Source of the DNA: Patiriisocius marinus
GTDB taxonomy: Bacteria > Bacteroidota > Bacteroidia > Flavobacteriales > Flavobacteriaceae
NCBI RefSeq assembly: GCF_008974325.1
Contig: NZ_BKCG01000004.1
Location: 124,001 to 188,000 of the forward strand
Length of the DNA: 64,000 bases
Direction of reading: 5' to 3'
Each line of letters begins with the position of its first letter. The first letter of the stretch is position 1. Both the position numbers and the translations under genes were made by a program. Below are positions 1 through 9,011 of this stretch, piece by piece. Under the pieces are notes generated by a model. That model was not told where the DNA came from, searched no databases, and saw nothing but the letters and a program-made list of their open reading frames with translations.

Positions 1-1200
1 ATCAAAGTTTTTAAATTTATCGTGTGATACAGTTAATACAACCGCATCGTAATCTGATCTTAAAGAAGCTTCATCTGAAAGATCTATGTTAAATTCGTGT
101 TTTACCTCTGCAGCATTTGCCCAAGGGTCATACACATCTATATTTAAGTTATATTTTTTGAACTCATCGTAAACATCAATTACTTTACTGTTACGAATAT
201 CTGGACAGTTTTCTTTAAAAGTAACTCCTAATAATAAAATATTAGAGTTTTTTACTTTAGCATCCTTTTGGATCATTAACTTTATTGTTTCTTGGGCAAC
301 ATAAGCTCCCATTCCATCATTCATTCTACGTCCGGCTAAAATAATTTCAGGATTATATCCTTCTTCCTGAGCTTTTTGAGCCAAATAATAAGGGTCAACA
401 CCTATACAGTGCCCTCCAACTAATCCTGGAGTAAACTTGATAAAATTCCATTTAGTTGCTGCTGCATCAAGGACATCATTTGTGTTGATTTCTAAAAGTC
501 TAAATATTTTAGAAAGTTCATTTACAAATGCAATGTTGATATCACGTTGCGAGTTTTCAATTACTTTAGCTGCTTCTGCTACTTTAATTGAAGGTGCAAG
601 GTGTGTTCCTGCTGTAATAACTTCTTTATATAAATCGTCAATATATTTAGCTGCTTCTGGAGTTGATCCAGAGGTTACTTTCAATATTTTAGTTACCGTA
701 TGCTTTTTATCACCCGGATTAATTCGTTCTGGAGAATACCCAGCGTAAAAATCGCTATTGAACTTCATTCCAGAAATTTCTTCCAAAATAGGCACACAAA
801 CATCTTCTGTAACACCTGGATATACTGTTGACTCGTAAATTACAACATCATCTTTTTTCAAATACTTACCTATTGTTTCGCTTGCTTTTTCTAAAGGAAT
901 AAGTACAGGTTGGTTATATTTATTTGTAGGTGTAGGCACTGTTACAATAAACACCGTTGCATCTTTCATATCATCAGCAACATCACTAATATGAAGTTTT
1001 GAAGTTTCTGTCCCTTTTAACACAGCAGAAAGTTCTTCATCACTTACTTCTAATGTAAAATCTTTTCCGTTGTTAAGCTCTGTTACACGTTTTTTATTAA
1101 TATCAAAACCTATAACATTGAACTTCTCTGCGAAAGCAACAGCAAGAGGTAAACCTACATATCCTAATCCTATAATCGCTATTGTTGGTGTTTTTTTCAT
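1..1200 (-). CDS. Nucleotide-sugar 6-dehydrogenase (UDP-GlcNAc/GalNAc dehydrogenase type), 3' end cut by window
   Basis: Read directly from the reverse strand: 400 codons from the ATG at 1200, still open at base 1. The N-terminus carries a Rossmann nucleotide-binding motif (AIIGLGYVGLPLAVAF). The middle has the catalytic cysteine motif GLVGGHCIGVDPYY, with the Cys at about residue 265, and the C-terminal UDP-binding domain has begun. The family (WbpA/WbpO/TviB-like) oxidises the C6 hydroxyl of a UDP-N-acetylhexosamine to a uronic acid with two NAD+, feeding capsule or exopolysaccharide synthesis. The exact sugar cannot be told from sequence. It lies downstream of the wzc- and wza-like genes on the same strand, which fits a polysaccharide locus continuing to the left. 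Confidence 0.9.
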   Translation of the reverse strand, partial: MKKTPTIAIIGLGYVGLPLAVAFAEKFNVIGFDINKKRVTELNNGKDFTLEVSDEELSAVLKGTETSKLHISDVADDMKDATVFIVTVPTPTNKYNQPVLIPLEKASETIGKYLKKDDVVIYESTVYPGVTEDVCVPILEEISGMKFNSDFYAGYSPERINPGDKKHTVTKILKVTSGSTPEAAKYIDDLYKEVITAGTHLAPSIKVAEAAKVIENSQRDINIAFVNELSKIFRLLEINTNDVLDAAATKWNFIKFTPGLVGGHCIGVDPYYLAQKAQEEGYNPEIILAGRRMNDGMGAYVAQETIKLMIQKDAKVKNSNILLLGVTFKENCPDIRNSKVIDVYDEFKKYNLNIDVYDPWANAAEVKHEFNIDLSDEASLRSDYDAVVLTVSHDKFKNFD

Positions 1201-1326
1201 GTTTTCTATATTTCTACTTTTATACTTGTATCCTTGAACTTATAATTTTAAGTTCATCATTAGCTATTTAACACTAAAGTAAAACTTAATTTATAAAGTT
1301 AATGTAAATCAATAACTATCTACTAA

Positions 1327-3783
1327 TTAACCCTTTCTAAACGTATTTAATATTCTTTTAATTAATCCAGGTTTATTGTCATTTTCATGATATCCATTAC
1401 TATCAACCCCATAACCATATCCATAGCCGTATCCATAACCATAGCCATACTTTGCTTTACTTTCAAAATAATTGAGAACAAAACTAATATTTTTTACTTC
1501 GCCTCGTTTATATTTCTCATTAATCATTTGGAACATTCCCTTTCTAGTATAATTTTGACGAACTACATATAAATTCGCATCACTAAATTTCATTAAATCT
1601 AATGAATCTGCTACTAATCCTAGTGGAGGTGAATCTAAAATTATATAATCATATTGTTTTTTTAACTGCTCAATCATTTCAGCCATACGGTCTCCCATCA
1701 ATAACTCTGATGGATTTGGCGGTATTGGCCCAGATACAATTACATCAAGCGAATCAATTGCTGTCTTCTGTATTACACTTTCTAAATCTGCATCTCTAAT
1801 CAGATAATTAACAACTCCTATATCATTCTCAATATTGAAATCACCAAATATTTTTGGCTTTCTTAAATCCAATCCTAACAATAAGGTTTTCTTACCACTC
1901 AATGCAAATACTGATGCAATATTAATAGAACAAAATGTTTTACCCTCTCCACTAATCGAAGAAGTGATTAATAACGTTTTTGCACCATTAATATCATTTT
2001 CTTTATAAATGTATTGAAGACTTGATCGTAAAGATCTAAAAGCCTCCGCAATAGATGATTTTGGTTTATTTAATACCGCTAAATTATCTTTATCGTAACT
2101 TTTACCAATCGCTCCTAAGATTGGAATTTTAGACAAATGCTCTATCTCTTTTACATTTTGAATTTTGGTATTCAATAAAGTTAACAAAAAGACAAATAGT
2201 AATGGTAATAACAATCCAAGTAAAACTGCTATAATATAATTCATTCGAGTATTAGGACCTATTTTACCTCCACCAGTGTCTTTAGCTTCATCAATAATTA
2301 ATACATCACTTACATTTGCAGCTTTCACTAATTTAGCTTCACTTAATTTAGCTAAGAACATATTATAAGTTTCCTGACTTATATCGTATTTACGTACAAT
2401 TTTTATTAACTCCTGCTGTGCTTTAGGCAGTTTTTTAGTTTGATATTCTACTTTATTTATTTCACGTTGAATATTAGACAGCTCTCTGTTTAACAATCCC
2501 TCTGATGAATTAATATTCTCAAGAAGAACTTGCTTAGTCGCGTCAATATCACGATCAATTTCATTAAAAACAACAGACCCTTCTTTATAACTATACTGTA
2601 ATCTATTTCGTTCCTCTGCTTTAGTTACAATTCGAGATACTGCCGCCACTACACTTTCTTCATTTATACCGGCTACTGAAGGAGCTGGTATTTGTCTATA
2701 ATCACTTCTGTTATTCAAGTATTCTTTAAGAGTCGTGTAATAATTTAACTCTCTAACAACATCTTCTTTACGTATATCTAAAACTCCCAATTTCTCTTTA
2801 AGCTCAATACTTTCCTCATCAAGACTCAATACGGCATTCTTGTCCTTAAACTTATTTAATTCATCTTCAACACCTGAAAGTTCTTTTGATTTTTGAGTTA
2901 AACTACTATCAATAAAACGTATCGTTTTTGTAGCAAACAAATTTTTTCGTTCTAGCATATTGCGTCCTAGAATGTTAACAGAGTTATTTAAGTAATCAAC
3001 AAGTTCAGCTTTATTAGCACCTGTTTTAGTCAAACTCAATACCGAAGACCCTGCTTTGTTTGGTCGCACAGATAACTTTGAATGATTATAAACTGCGTTA
3101 TCAAAATCAATAAAGCTAAAAAAGTAAGGCTTTCCAGGAACAACAATTACATTTTCATTTGGCAGTAGTGTTCCTGTAAATAACGGTGTATTTATTTTTT
3201 CTCCTAAACGAAACTCTTTTTTAAAATCCTGAGCTGGAACAAATTTTGAAGTCTTTTCTTTTAAACCATCAAATTTCTGAAACGACAAATCGCCGTCTAA
3301 CTCTTGAAAATAGGACAACTCAAATCTCACACTATCCTTGAAAACTACAGTTAAATCATGACCCAACAACTGCATTTTAGCAGTATCAACATCTACTAAA
3401 AACGGTGTTCTCTTGTAAGCGTTTATTTTTTGATATTCTCCCTGCGACTTATAAGATATGTAGTATTTTAAAGCATCTACTACTTCCTCATTATGAGTAC
3501 GAGAATTTAAAATAATTAATGCTGTATTAACTTTATCTGTTGTCCCCCCCCAATTAAATGTCAGGCTCGTGTTAGAAGTAAAAAAAGGATTTTGATCATC
3601 CTTTATTGAGATTAAATTATCAATAGAATAAACTGGAAGTTTTCGAACGTTAAAATAATAAGCTATTCCTAAACCAATACTAAGTGTTACTAAAAACAAT
3701 GGCCAATAGCTTACTAGTTTATACAGAAAACCCTTAATATCAAATGTAGGTTGTAAATTTTTTATTTCGAACTCATCACTCAT
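1327..3783 (-). CDS. Wzc-type polysaccharide co-polymerase / BY-family tyrosine autokinase
   Basis: 818 residues. It has an N-terminal Wzz-like chain-length domain with a membrane segment near residues 20-42, a long coiled-coil periplasmic region, a second membrane segment near 515-540, and a cytoplasmic P-loop kinase domain. Walker A is SISGEGKTF with Lys at about 615; Walker A' is LGLDLRKPKIF; Walker B is DYIILDSPP. The family controls polymer length and export through the outer-membrane Wza channel by cycles of autophosphorylation on a C-terminal tyrosine cluster. Here that cluster is seven perfect Tyr-Gly dipeptides at residues 779-792 plus one further Tyr. It lies 3 bp downstream of the wza-like gene, so the two are surely co-transcribed. 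Confidence 0.93.
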   Translation of the reverse strand: MSDEFEIKNLQPTFDIKGFLYKLVSYWPLFLVTLSIGLGIAYYFNVRKLPVYSIDNLISIKDDQNPFFTSNTSLTFNWGGTTDKVNTALIILNSRTHNEEVVDALKYYISYKSQGEYQKINAYKRTPFLVDVDTAKMQLLGHDLTVVFKDSVRFELSYFQELDGDLSFQKFDGLKEKTSKFVPAQDFKKEFRLGEKINTPLFTGTLLPNENVIVVPGKPYFFSFIDFDNAVYNHSKLSVRPNKAGSSVLSLTKTGANKAELVDYLNNSVNILGRNMLERKNLFATKTIRFIDSSLTQKSKELSGVEDELNKFKDKNAVLSLDEESIELKEKLGVLDIRKEDVVRELNYYTTLKEYLNNRSDYRQIPAPSVAGINEESVVAAVSRIVTKAEERNRLQYSYKEGSVVFNEIDRDIDATKQVLLENINSSEGLLNRELSNIQREINKVEYQTKKLPKAQQELIKIVRKYDISQETYNMFLAKLSEAKLVKAANVSDVLIIDEAKDTGGGKIGPNTRMNYIIAVLLGLLLPLLFVFLLTLLNTKIQNVKEIEHLSKIPILGAIGKSYDKDNLAVLNKPKSSIAEAFRSLRSSLQYIYKENDINGAKTLLITSSISGEGKTFCSINIASVFALSGKKTLLLGLDLRKPKIFGDFNIENDIGVVNYLIRDADLESVIQKTAIDSLDVIVSGPIPPNPSELLMGDRMAEMIEQLKKQYDYIILDSPPLGLVADSLDLMKFSDANLYVVRQNYTRKGMFQMINEKYKRGEVKNISFVLNYFESKAKYGYGYGYGYGYGYGVDSNGYHENDNKPGLIKRILNTFRKG
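1408..1449 (-). repeat. (Tyr-Gly)x7 codon repeat in the kinase tail
   Basis: Fourteen codons alternate TAT/TAC and GGN (7 x 6 bp). The third positions vary, so the repeat is conserved at protein level rather than being a pure DNA microsatellite. It forms the tyrosine-rich autophosphorylation tail of the Wzc-like kinase. Confidence 0.9.
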
Positions 3784-3786
3784 AGT

Positions 3787-4581
3787 TTATAATCGTGTAA
3801 ATAATAAAACCGTTGTAACAAGTGCTGTAAACACCGTAATAATAGTTGTTAATGATTGCAATCCTGTTGTACCTGTACCTATAGCCTTTTGAGGCAATGG
3901 ATTTATCAAAATCAAATCGTTAGGCTGTACGAAATAGTACGGCGAATTCATCGCGTCTATAGTTGTTAAATCTATGTGATGCACCTTTTGACCAGATGGA
4001 TATTGTCTAATTATCACCACATTTTCTCGATCACCTGTTATTGTAATATCACCACTATTAGCAATAGCTTCCATTATAGAAAGTTGATCACGATATACTA
4101 TATTAGAACCTGTTTGTCCTATTTCACCATTTATAGTATACCTAATTCCAGCTAATTTCACGGTTACAAATAATACCGCATCCTCCCTAAAAAATTCGTC
4201 ACGTAATTTTTTTTCAATCTTAAGTCGAGACTCCTCTACTGTTAAACCCAAAATATTCACATTTCCTAAAGTTGGAACTCGAATATCCCCATGGACATCA
4301 ACGACAAAACCATCATAATACAAGCGTTCTTCACCAGTAGCATTTAAATTCTCATCACCTACCGGATTAAATATAGCAACTTTTTCTTGATCGAGCGCCT
4401 TAATTCTAACGCTCACTAAATCGTTTACTTGAAGTCTATAAAGTTCGTTTACTTTTCTAATAGGCATTAATGAATCTGACACTATTTCAGACTCCTGTAG
4501 ATAGGTTAACCGTTTAGTAGGAATACAGGATGTAAAGCTAACTACTAATAGTAGCAAAAAGGCGATACTTAATATTCTCAT
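3787..4581 (-). CDS. Wza-type polysaccharide export outer-membrane lipoprotein
   Basis: 264 residues. A lipoprotein signal ends at Cys19 (SFTSC). It is followed by a polysaccharide export domain (about residues 45-140, including DVHGDIRVPTLGNV), one SLBB-like ligand-binding domain (about 145-225), and a hydrophobic C-terminal segment (about 240-262) that would cross the outer membrane. The family forms the octameric channel through which capsule or exopolysaccharide leaves the cell, working with the Wzc kinase encoded 3 bp downstream. At 264 residues it is shorter than E. coli Wza (about 380) and matches the short one-SLBB form common in Bacteroidota. Confidence 0.9.
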   Translation of the reverse strand: MRILSIAFLLLLVVSFTSCIPTKRLTYLQESEIVSDSLMPIRKVNELYRLQVNDLVSVRIKALDQEKVAIFNPVGDENLNATGEERLYYDGFVVDVHGDIRVPTLGNVNILGLTVEESRLKIEKKLRDEFFREDAVLFVTVKLAGIRYTINGEIGQTGSNIVYRDQLSIMEAIANSGDITITGDRENVVIIRQYPSGQKVHHIDLTTIDAMNSPYYFVQPNDLILINPLPQKAIGTGTTGLQSLTTIITVFTALVTTVLLFTRL

Positions 4582-4689
4582 AGAAGCTTAGGGTTGTTAA
4601 TGAGCAAATATAGGATTTTGGATAGCAATTATAAAACTATATGAAGGTGAAGTGCTTAAAATGACCTTAATTTGCATAAAAAATAAAAC

Positions 4690-6561
4690 GTGAACTATCT
4701 CTCAGTAGAAAACATAGGAAAATCTTACGGCGAACGCATCCTTTTTAAAGGAATTTCCTTTGGTATTAATCAAGGGCAAAAAATAGGATTCGTTGCCAAA
4801 AACGGTAGTGGAAAAACTTCACTTTTAAACATACTTGCAGGTACAGACACACCAGATGAAGGTAATGTTGTATTTAGAAAAAATCTAAAAGTTGCCTTCC
4901 TTTCGCAAGAACCTAATCTTGACCCTAACCTATCTGTTGAAGAAAGTATTTTCAATGCAGATAGTCCAATCCTTAAAATAATTGAAGCCTACGAAAAAGC
5001 TCTTTTAAACCCAGATGACTCTGATGCTTATCAAGCTGCATTTGATAAGATGGATGCACATAATGCTTGGGATTTCGAAACACGCTACAAACAAATACTT
5101 TTTAAACTGAAACTTGACGACTTATCACAGAAGGTAAAAAGTTTAAGTGGTGGTCAAAAAAAGCGTTTAGCACTTGCTAATGCCTTATTGACACAACCAG
5201 ACTTACTAGTTATGGATGAGCCTACTAACCACCTTGATCTAGAAATGATTGAATGGCTAGAAGCCCTTTTTGCTAAAGAAAATTTCACCTTATTTATGGT
5301 TACTCACGACCGTTACTTTTTAGAACGTGTGTGTAATGAAATTGTTGAACTCGACGAAGGAAACTTATACAGCTACAAAGGAAATTATAGCTATTATCTA
5401 GAAAAAAGAGAAGCAAGAATAGAAACTGAAACAACAGAAACAGGAAAAGCCAAACAACTCTTTAAAAAAGAACTAGACTGGATGCGTCGCCAACCAAAAG
5501 CGCGTACCACTAAAAGTAAATCTCGTATTGACGATTTTAGCGAAATAAAAGCAAGAGCTCATAAACGCCGTAACGATCACGAAGTCCAACTCGAACTCAA
5601 TATGGAGCGAATGGGAACTAAGATTGTTGAAATTCATAAAATTTCTAAATCCTTTGGCGACAAGGAACTATTCACACAATTCGAATACAACTTTTTACGT
5701 GGTGAACGCCTTGGAATTATTGGGAAAAACGGAACTGGTAAATCTACGTTTCTAAACATTTTAACTGGCGGTATGCAACCTGACTCTGGTAAAGTGGTTA
5801 TAGGGGATACTGTTAAATTTGGATACTACACACAATCAGGAATTAACATTAAAGAAGGACAAAAAGTTATTGATGTAATACGTGAATTTGGAGAATACAT
5901 TCCTTTGAAAAAAGGACGCCAAATAAGCGCAGGTCAATTATTAGAGCGTTTTCTTTTTGACCGTAAAAAGCAATACGACTTTGTTGAAAAATTAAGTGGT
6001 GGGGAACGAAAAAGACTTTACCTATGTACTGTTCTAATACAGAACCCTAATTTCTTAATACTCGATGAACCTACAAATGATCTTGACATTGTAACCCTTA
6101 ACGTACTTGAAAGTTTTCTATTAGATTTCCCAGGTTGTGTAATTGTTGTAAGTCACGATAGGTACTTTATGGACAAAATTGTAGATCACTTATTCGTATT
6201 TAGAGGTGAAGGTGTTATTCAAGATTTTCCAGGAAATTACTCAGATTATCGCACTTATGAAGATAGTAAAGTAATAGAGCAAAGAGCCGCAAGTGCCGAA
6301 GCAACTTCCGAAAAGAAAAACTGGAAAGAACCAGCTGAAACCACTAAACTTAGCTACCAAGAACAAAAAGAACACAGCAAACTCGAAAAGGAAATAGCAA
6401 CCCTAGAAAAGAAACGTGAAACACTTCAAAACCTATTCGCTACAGAAAGTTGGGACGGTGATGAAATTGACAAACAATCTAAAAAACTACAAGAAATCAT
6501 AGACAGTATCGCAGAAAAAGAAATGAGATGGTTTGAACTAAGTGAGAAATTAGAACAATAA
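4690..6561 (+). CDS. ABC-F family ATP-binding protein (Uup/EttA-like)
   Basis: 623 residues from a GTG start, the first start in frame. It has two ABC ATPase domains and no membrane segment: Walker A sequences VAKNGSGKTS and IGKNGTGKST, and signatures LSGGQKKR and LSGGERKR. They are joined by a charged linker (about residues 235-310, rich in Arg/Lys) typical of the ABC-F P-site tRNA interaction motif. A C-terminal coiled coil (about 545-620) resembles that of Uup. ABC-F proteins act on the ribosome to rescue or tune translation; some give antibiotic resistance. The coiled coil and lack of resistance context favour a housekeeping Uup-like role. It is divergent from the capsule genes. Confidence 0.92.
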   Translation: MNYLSVENIGKSYGERILFKGISFGINQGQKIGFVAKNGSGKTSLLNILAGTDTPDEGNVVFRKNLKVAFLSQEPNLDPNLSVEESIFNADSPILKIIEAYEKALLNPDDSDAYQAAFDKMDAHNAWDFETRYKQILFKLKLDDLSQKVKSLSGGQKKRLALANALLTQPDLLVMDEPTNHLDLEMIEWLEALFAKENFTLFMVTHDRYFLERVCNEIVELDEGNLYSYKGNYSYYLEKREARIETETTETGKAKQLFKKELDWMRRQPKARTTKSKSRIDDFSEIKARAHKRRNDHEVQLELNMERMGTKIVEIHKISKSFGDKELFTQFEYNFLRGERLGIIGKNGTGKSTFLNILTGGMQPDSGKVVIGDTVKFGYYTQSGINIKEGQKVIDVIREFGEYIPLKKGRQISAGQLLERFLFDRKKQYDFVEKLSGGERKRLYLCTVLIQNPNFLILDEPTNDLDIVTLNVLESFLLDFPGCVIVVSHDRYFMDKIVDHLFVFRGEGVIQDFPGNYSDYRTYEDSKVIEQRAASAEATSEKKNWKEPAETTKLSYQEQKEHSKLEKEIATLEKKRETLQNLFATESWDGDEIDKQSKKLQEIIDSIAEKEMRWFELSEKLEQ

Positions 6562-6589
6562 AAAAAACACTAATTTAATATCACTATTT

Positions 6590-6964
6590 ATGAAAGATAT
6601 TGAAACTTTAGAAGATATTACTTTTCTTGTCAATCAGTTTTACAAGAAAGCGATAATAGACCCTACTATCCCACACTTTTTCACAGATGTTGTCCAGCTT
6701 AATTTCGAAAAACACATTCCCAATATCAGTTCTTTTTGGGAATCGATACTTGTTAAAAAAGCCACATATAGCGGTAACCCAATGCTCAAACACCTTGAAT
6801 TAAATGCGCTTTCACCATTAACAAAAGCACATTTTGACCGCTGGTTGTTTTTATGGAAAGACACAATTGAGCATTATTTTTCTGGCGAATTAGCCAATGA
6901 AGCAATAAATAGAGCACAACAAATAGGTCAATTAATGCAATTTAAAATTGCAAAACACTCCTAG
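6590..6964 (+). CDS. Group III truncated haemoglobin
   Basis: 124 residues, the normal size for a 2-on-2 globin. The likely proximal haem ligand is His68 in MLKHLELN, aligned by eye with His72 of Campylobacter Ctb, followed by the conserved HFDRWLFLW helix. There is no signal peptide, so it is cytoplasmic. Group III globins bind O2 or NO and are linked to nitrosative stress or low-oxygen metabolism; the role here is not shown by sequence. It begins 28 bp after the ABC-F gene and 9 bp before a methyltransferase, so the three may share a transcript. Confidence 0.88.
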   Translation: MKDIETLEDITFLVNQFYKKAIIDPTIPHFFTDVVQLNFEKHIPNISSFWESILVKKATYSGNPMLKHLELNALSPLTKAHFDRWLFLWKDTIEHYFSGELANEAINRAQQIGQLMQFKIAKHS

Positions 6965-6973
6965 TTTTTATTT

Positions 6974-7750
6974 ATGATTTATCAATTAAAATCATACATT
7001 AAATTTTTATTAAAAAGCACAAATCAACATGGCGTGCACTCCCCTTTTGTGTACGACCTACTCACAAAGTGTGTCTATAAAAAAGCACAAAACGCCTCGT
7101 TTGAGATTTTAAAAAAACATCGAAACGGCTTATCAAAAGACACCTCTACGGTAGATGTGACAGATTTCGGGTCTGGATCTCGGGTATTTAAATCTAACAC
7201 AAGAATTGTCTCTAAAATTGCTAAAGTCGCAGGAATTACACCAAAACGTCAAAAGCTACTTTTTAAACTAATACGCTATTTTCAACCTTCGGAAATATTA
7301 GAGATTGGAACTTCGTTAGGGATTGCAACAGTTGCAATGTCCTTAGCAAAATCATCTGCAACAATTAACACTGTTGAAGGTTGCCCTGAAACTTTAAAAA
7401 AAGCTACCGAACATTTTTCAAGATTTAACCTAAACAATATTACAACGCACAATGTTTCATTTGACGAATATTTCCGAAGCATTCCAAAAGACAAATACAT
7501 TGATTTCGCTTTTATAGACGGTAATCACACAGAGCTTGACACGTTAAAGTATTTTGAATCACTTTTACCGCATTGCCACAATAATACTATTCTTATTTTT
7601 GACGATATTTACTGGAGCAAAGAGATGACCACTGCTTGGATAAAAATTATCGAAAACGACAAAGTAACGGTTAGTATTGACAGTTATAAATGGGGACTTG
7701 TTTTTTTTAGAACCGAACAATTAAAACAACATTTTACATTAAGACTGTAA
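6974..7750 (+). CDS. Class I SAM-dependent methyltransferase (O-methyltransferase type)
   Basis: 258 residues. The SAM-binding motif I is ILEIGTSLGIATVAM (about residues 112-126). A downstream motif, DFAFIDGNH, resembles the metal-binding region of caffeoyl-CoA/catechol O-methyltransferases. The N-terminal 80 residues are a helical extension including the HGVHSPF motif seen in flavobacterial homologues. The substrate is unknown. It lies 9 bp after the haemoglobin gene. There is no signal peptide, so it is probably a cytoplasmic enzyme. Confidence 0.8.
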   Translation: MIYQLKSYIKFLLKSTNQHGVHSPFVYDLLTKCVYKKAQNASFEILKKHRNGLSKDTSTVDVTDFGSGSRVFKSNTRIVSKIAKVAGITPKRQKLLFKLIRYFQPSEILEIGTSLGIATVAMSLAKSSATINTVEGCPETLKKATEHFSRFNLNNITTHNVSFDEYFRSIPKDKYIDFAFIDGNHTELDTLKYFESLLPHCHNNTILIFDDIYWSKEMTTAWIKIIENDKVTVSIDSYKWGLVFFRTEQLKQHFTLRL

Positions 7751-7847
7751 CGATAAACCAATTATCAAGACAAACAATGAGTAGTTTGGTTTTCCTATAA
7801 TTTTAAGAAAACCACCAACACAAATCAACTAACATTAAATCAACAAA

Positions 7848-8561
7848 ATGAGCTTAGTAATCGACATCAAAGGCATTAGAAGAGATTTTCCACTTGGACA
7901 AGAAATTGTAAAAGTGTTAAAAGGAATCGATTTACAAATTGAAAAAGGTGATTACGTTGCTTTAATGGGACCTTCTGGATCTGGAAAATCTACCTTAATG
8001 AATTTACTAGGATGCCTTGACACTCCTACTTCGGGTTCATATTTACTAAATGGCCAAGACGTGAGTAACATGACTGATGATGCTTTAGCCGAAATTAGAA
8101 ACAAAGAAATTGGTTTTGTATTTCAAACCTTTAACTTACTTCCTCGAACTACTGCACTTGACAATGTTGCACTACCTATGATTTATGCAGGTGCTTCAAA
8201 AAAAGAACGCACAAAAAGAGCCGAAGAAGTTTTAACAGATGTAGGATTAGCAGACCGTATGGATCACCGCCCTAATCAGCTTTCTGGAGGACAAAGACAG
8301 CGTGTTGCCGTGGGAAGAGCTTTAGTAAATAAACCATCTATCATTCTTGCAGATGAACCAACAGGTAACTTAGATTCTAAAACTTCGGTTGAAATTATGG
8401 CGCTTTTTGACGCCATTCACGCCAGCGGAAACACGGTTATTCTAGTAACTCACGAAGAAGAAATTGCAGAACATGCCCACAGAGTTATTAGACTCCGTGA
8501 TGGACTTGTTGAGACAGATATTAGAAATAAAGAATGGAAAGGCGCTAGCGTTAGTAGCTAA
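7848..8561 (+). CDS. LolD/MacB-type ABC transporter ATP-binding protein
   Basis: 237 residues, one ABC domain: Walker [11 protein letters not shown]-loop, signature [16 protein letters not shown], Walker [12 protein letters not shown] and the H-loop histidine THEEE. The GNLDS sequence after Walker B is the hallmark of the LolD/MacB/FtsE branch. The family powers lipoprotein release or mechanotransmission-type permeases. No permease is adjacent: it ends at a strong terminator and starts 97 bp after the methyltransferase, so its partner must be encoded elsewhere. Confidence 0.9.
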   Translation: MSLVIDIKGIRRDFPLGQEIVKVLKGIDLQIEKGDYVALMGPSGSGKSTLMNLLGCLDTPTSGSYLLNGQDVSNMTDDALAEIRNKEIGFVFQTFNLLPRTTALDNVALPMIYAGASKKERTKRAEEVLTDVGLADRMDHRPNQLSGGQRQRVAVGRALVNKPSIILADEPTGNLDSKTSVEIMALFDAIHASGNTVILVTHEEEIAEHAHRVIRLRDGLVETDIRNKEWKGASVSS

Positions 8562-8582
8562 GCACTAAACATTATTCAAAAC

Positions 8583-8623
8583 AAAGAAAGTCCAAACCAC
8601 AAAAAATGATTTGGACTTTCTTT
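8583..8623 (+). terminator. Rho-independent terminator after the LolD-like gene
   Basis: A 14-bp perfect inverted repeat (AAAGAAAGTCCAAA / TTTGGACTTTCTTT) with a 13-nt loop, 21 bp past the stop. It is A/T-rich at the base, as expected for a terminator. Confidence 0.85.
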
Positions 8624-8709
8624 ATGTCTCATCTCTAAATAAGAAAAGCTTAGCGACTTTATTCTTACTTGTAATTTGTCATATTATTTCAAAACCGTAT
8701 CTTCGATAT

Positions 8710-8868
8710 ATGAATTCATTGTACATATATATTGGTATTCTCGTTTTACTTCTGGTTGTTTTCTTCACAAATTCTAAACGCAACAAGAGTATTAAACAAG
8801 ATCGAAAAACACGTAGTTTTAAAGATAGAATTGCCGAAAAAAGAGCTTTAGAGAACAAAAAGAAATGA
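8710..8868 (+). CDS. 52-residue single-pass membrane micro-protein (copy 1)
   Basis: ATG at 8710. An upstream TTG in the same frame lies inside the terminator stem and is not credible. Residues 4-20 are a hydrophobic membrane helix (YIYIGILVLLLVVFF), followed by a highly basic cytoplasmic tail ending in the motif SFKDRIAEKR. A second copy at 11205-11357 keeps the same start (MNSLYIYIGI) and the same SFKDRIAEKR tail, which argues strongly that it is translated. Its stop overlaps the next micro-ORF by ATGA, suggesting translational coupling. The function is unknown. Confidence 0.72.
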   Translation: MNSLYIYIGILVLLLVVFFTNSKRNKSIKQDRKTRSFKDRIAEKRALENKKK

Positions 8869-9011
8869 TTCAAGTAATTTCGATTATCACTTCATTTTTA
8901 GACTCTTGGAATTGTACAGCTTTCGTTCTAGGCTATTTATTTGTTTTAAAGCAAAATAATATTAGTAGAGAAAAATTGTTAAACGCAAACATTAAAGAGG
9001 TCACTCCTTAA
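8865..9011 (+). CDS. 48-residue micro-ORF coupled to the membrane micro-protein (copy 1)
   Basis: The start codon overlaps the preceding stop (ATGA at 8865-8868) and the ORF ends with TAA at 9009-9011, running 11 bp into the 3' end of the convergent FG-GAP gene. It encodes a weakly hydrophobic N-terminal half with the segment FVLGYLFVLKQNN and a charged C-terminus. A homologous but interrupted copy follows the second membrane micro-protein (11364-11480) and keeps LFVLRQNK. Conservation of sequence and order between the copies supports a real gene; the function is unknown. Confidence 0.55.
   Translation: MIQVISIITSFLDSWNCTAFVLGYLFVLKQNNISREKLLNANIKEVTP

Noticed and set aside
1408-1449. CRISPR-like or plain microsatellite repeat
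   Set aside because: It is a coding Tyr-Gly repeat with third-position variation inside the kinase gene and has no spacer structure.
8611-8709. N-terminal extension of the 52-residue membrane protein
   Set aside because: Its TTG start lies in the stem of the upstream terminator, and the duplicate copy begins at the equivalent of 8710.
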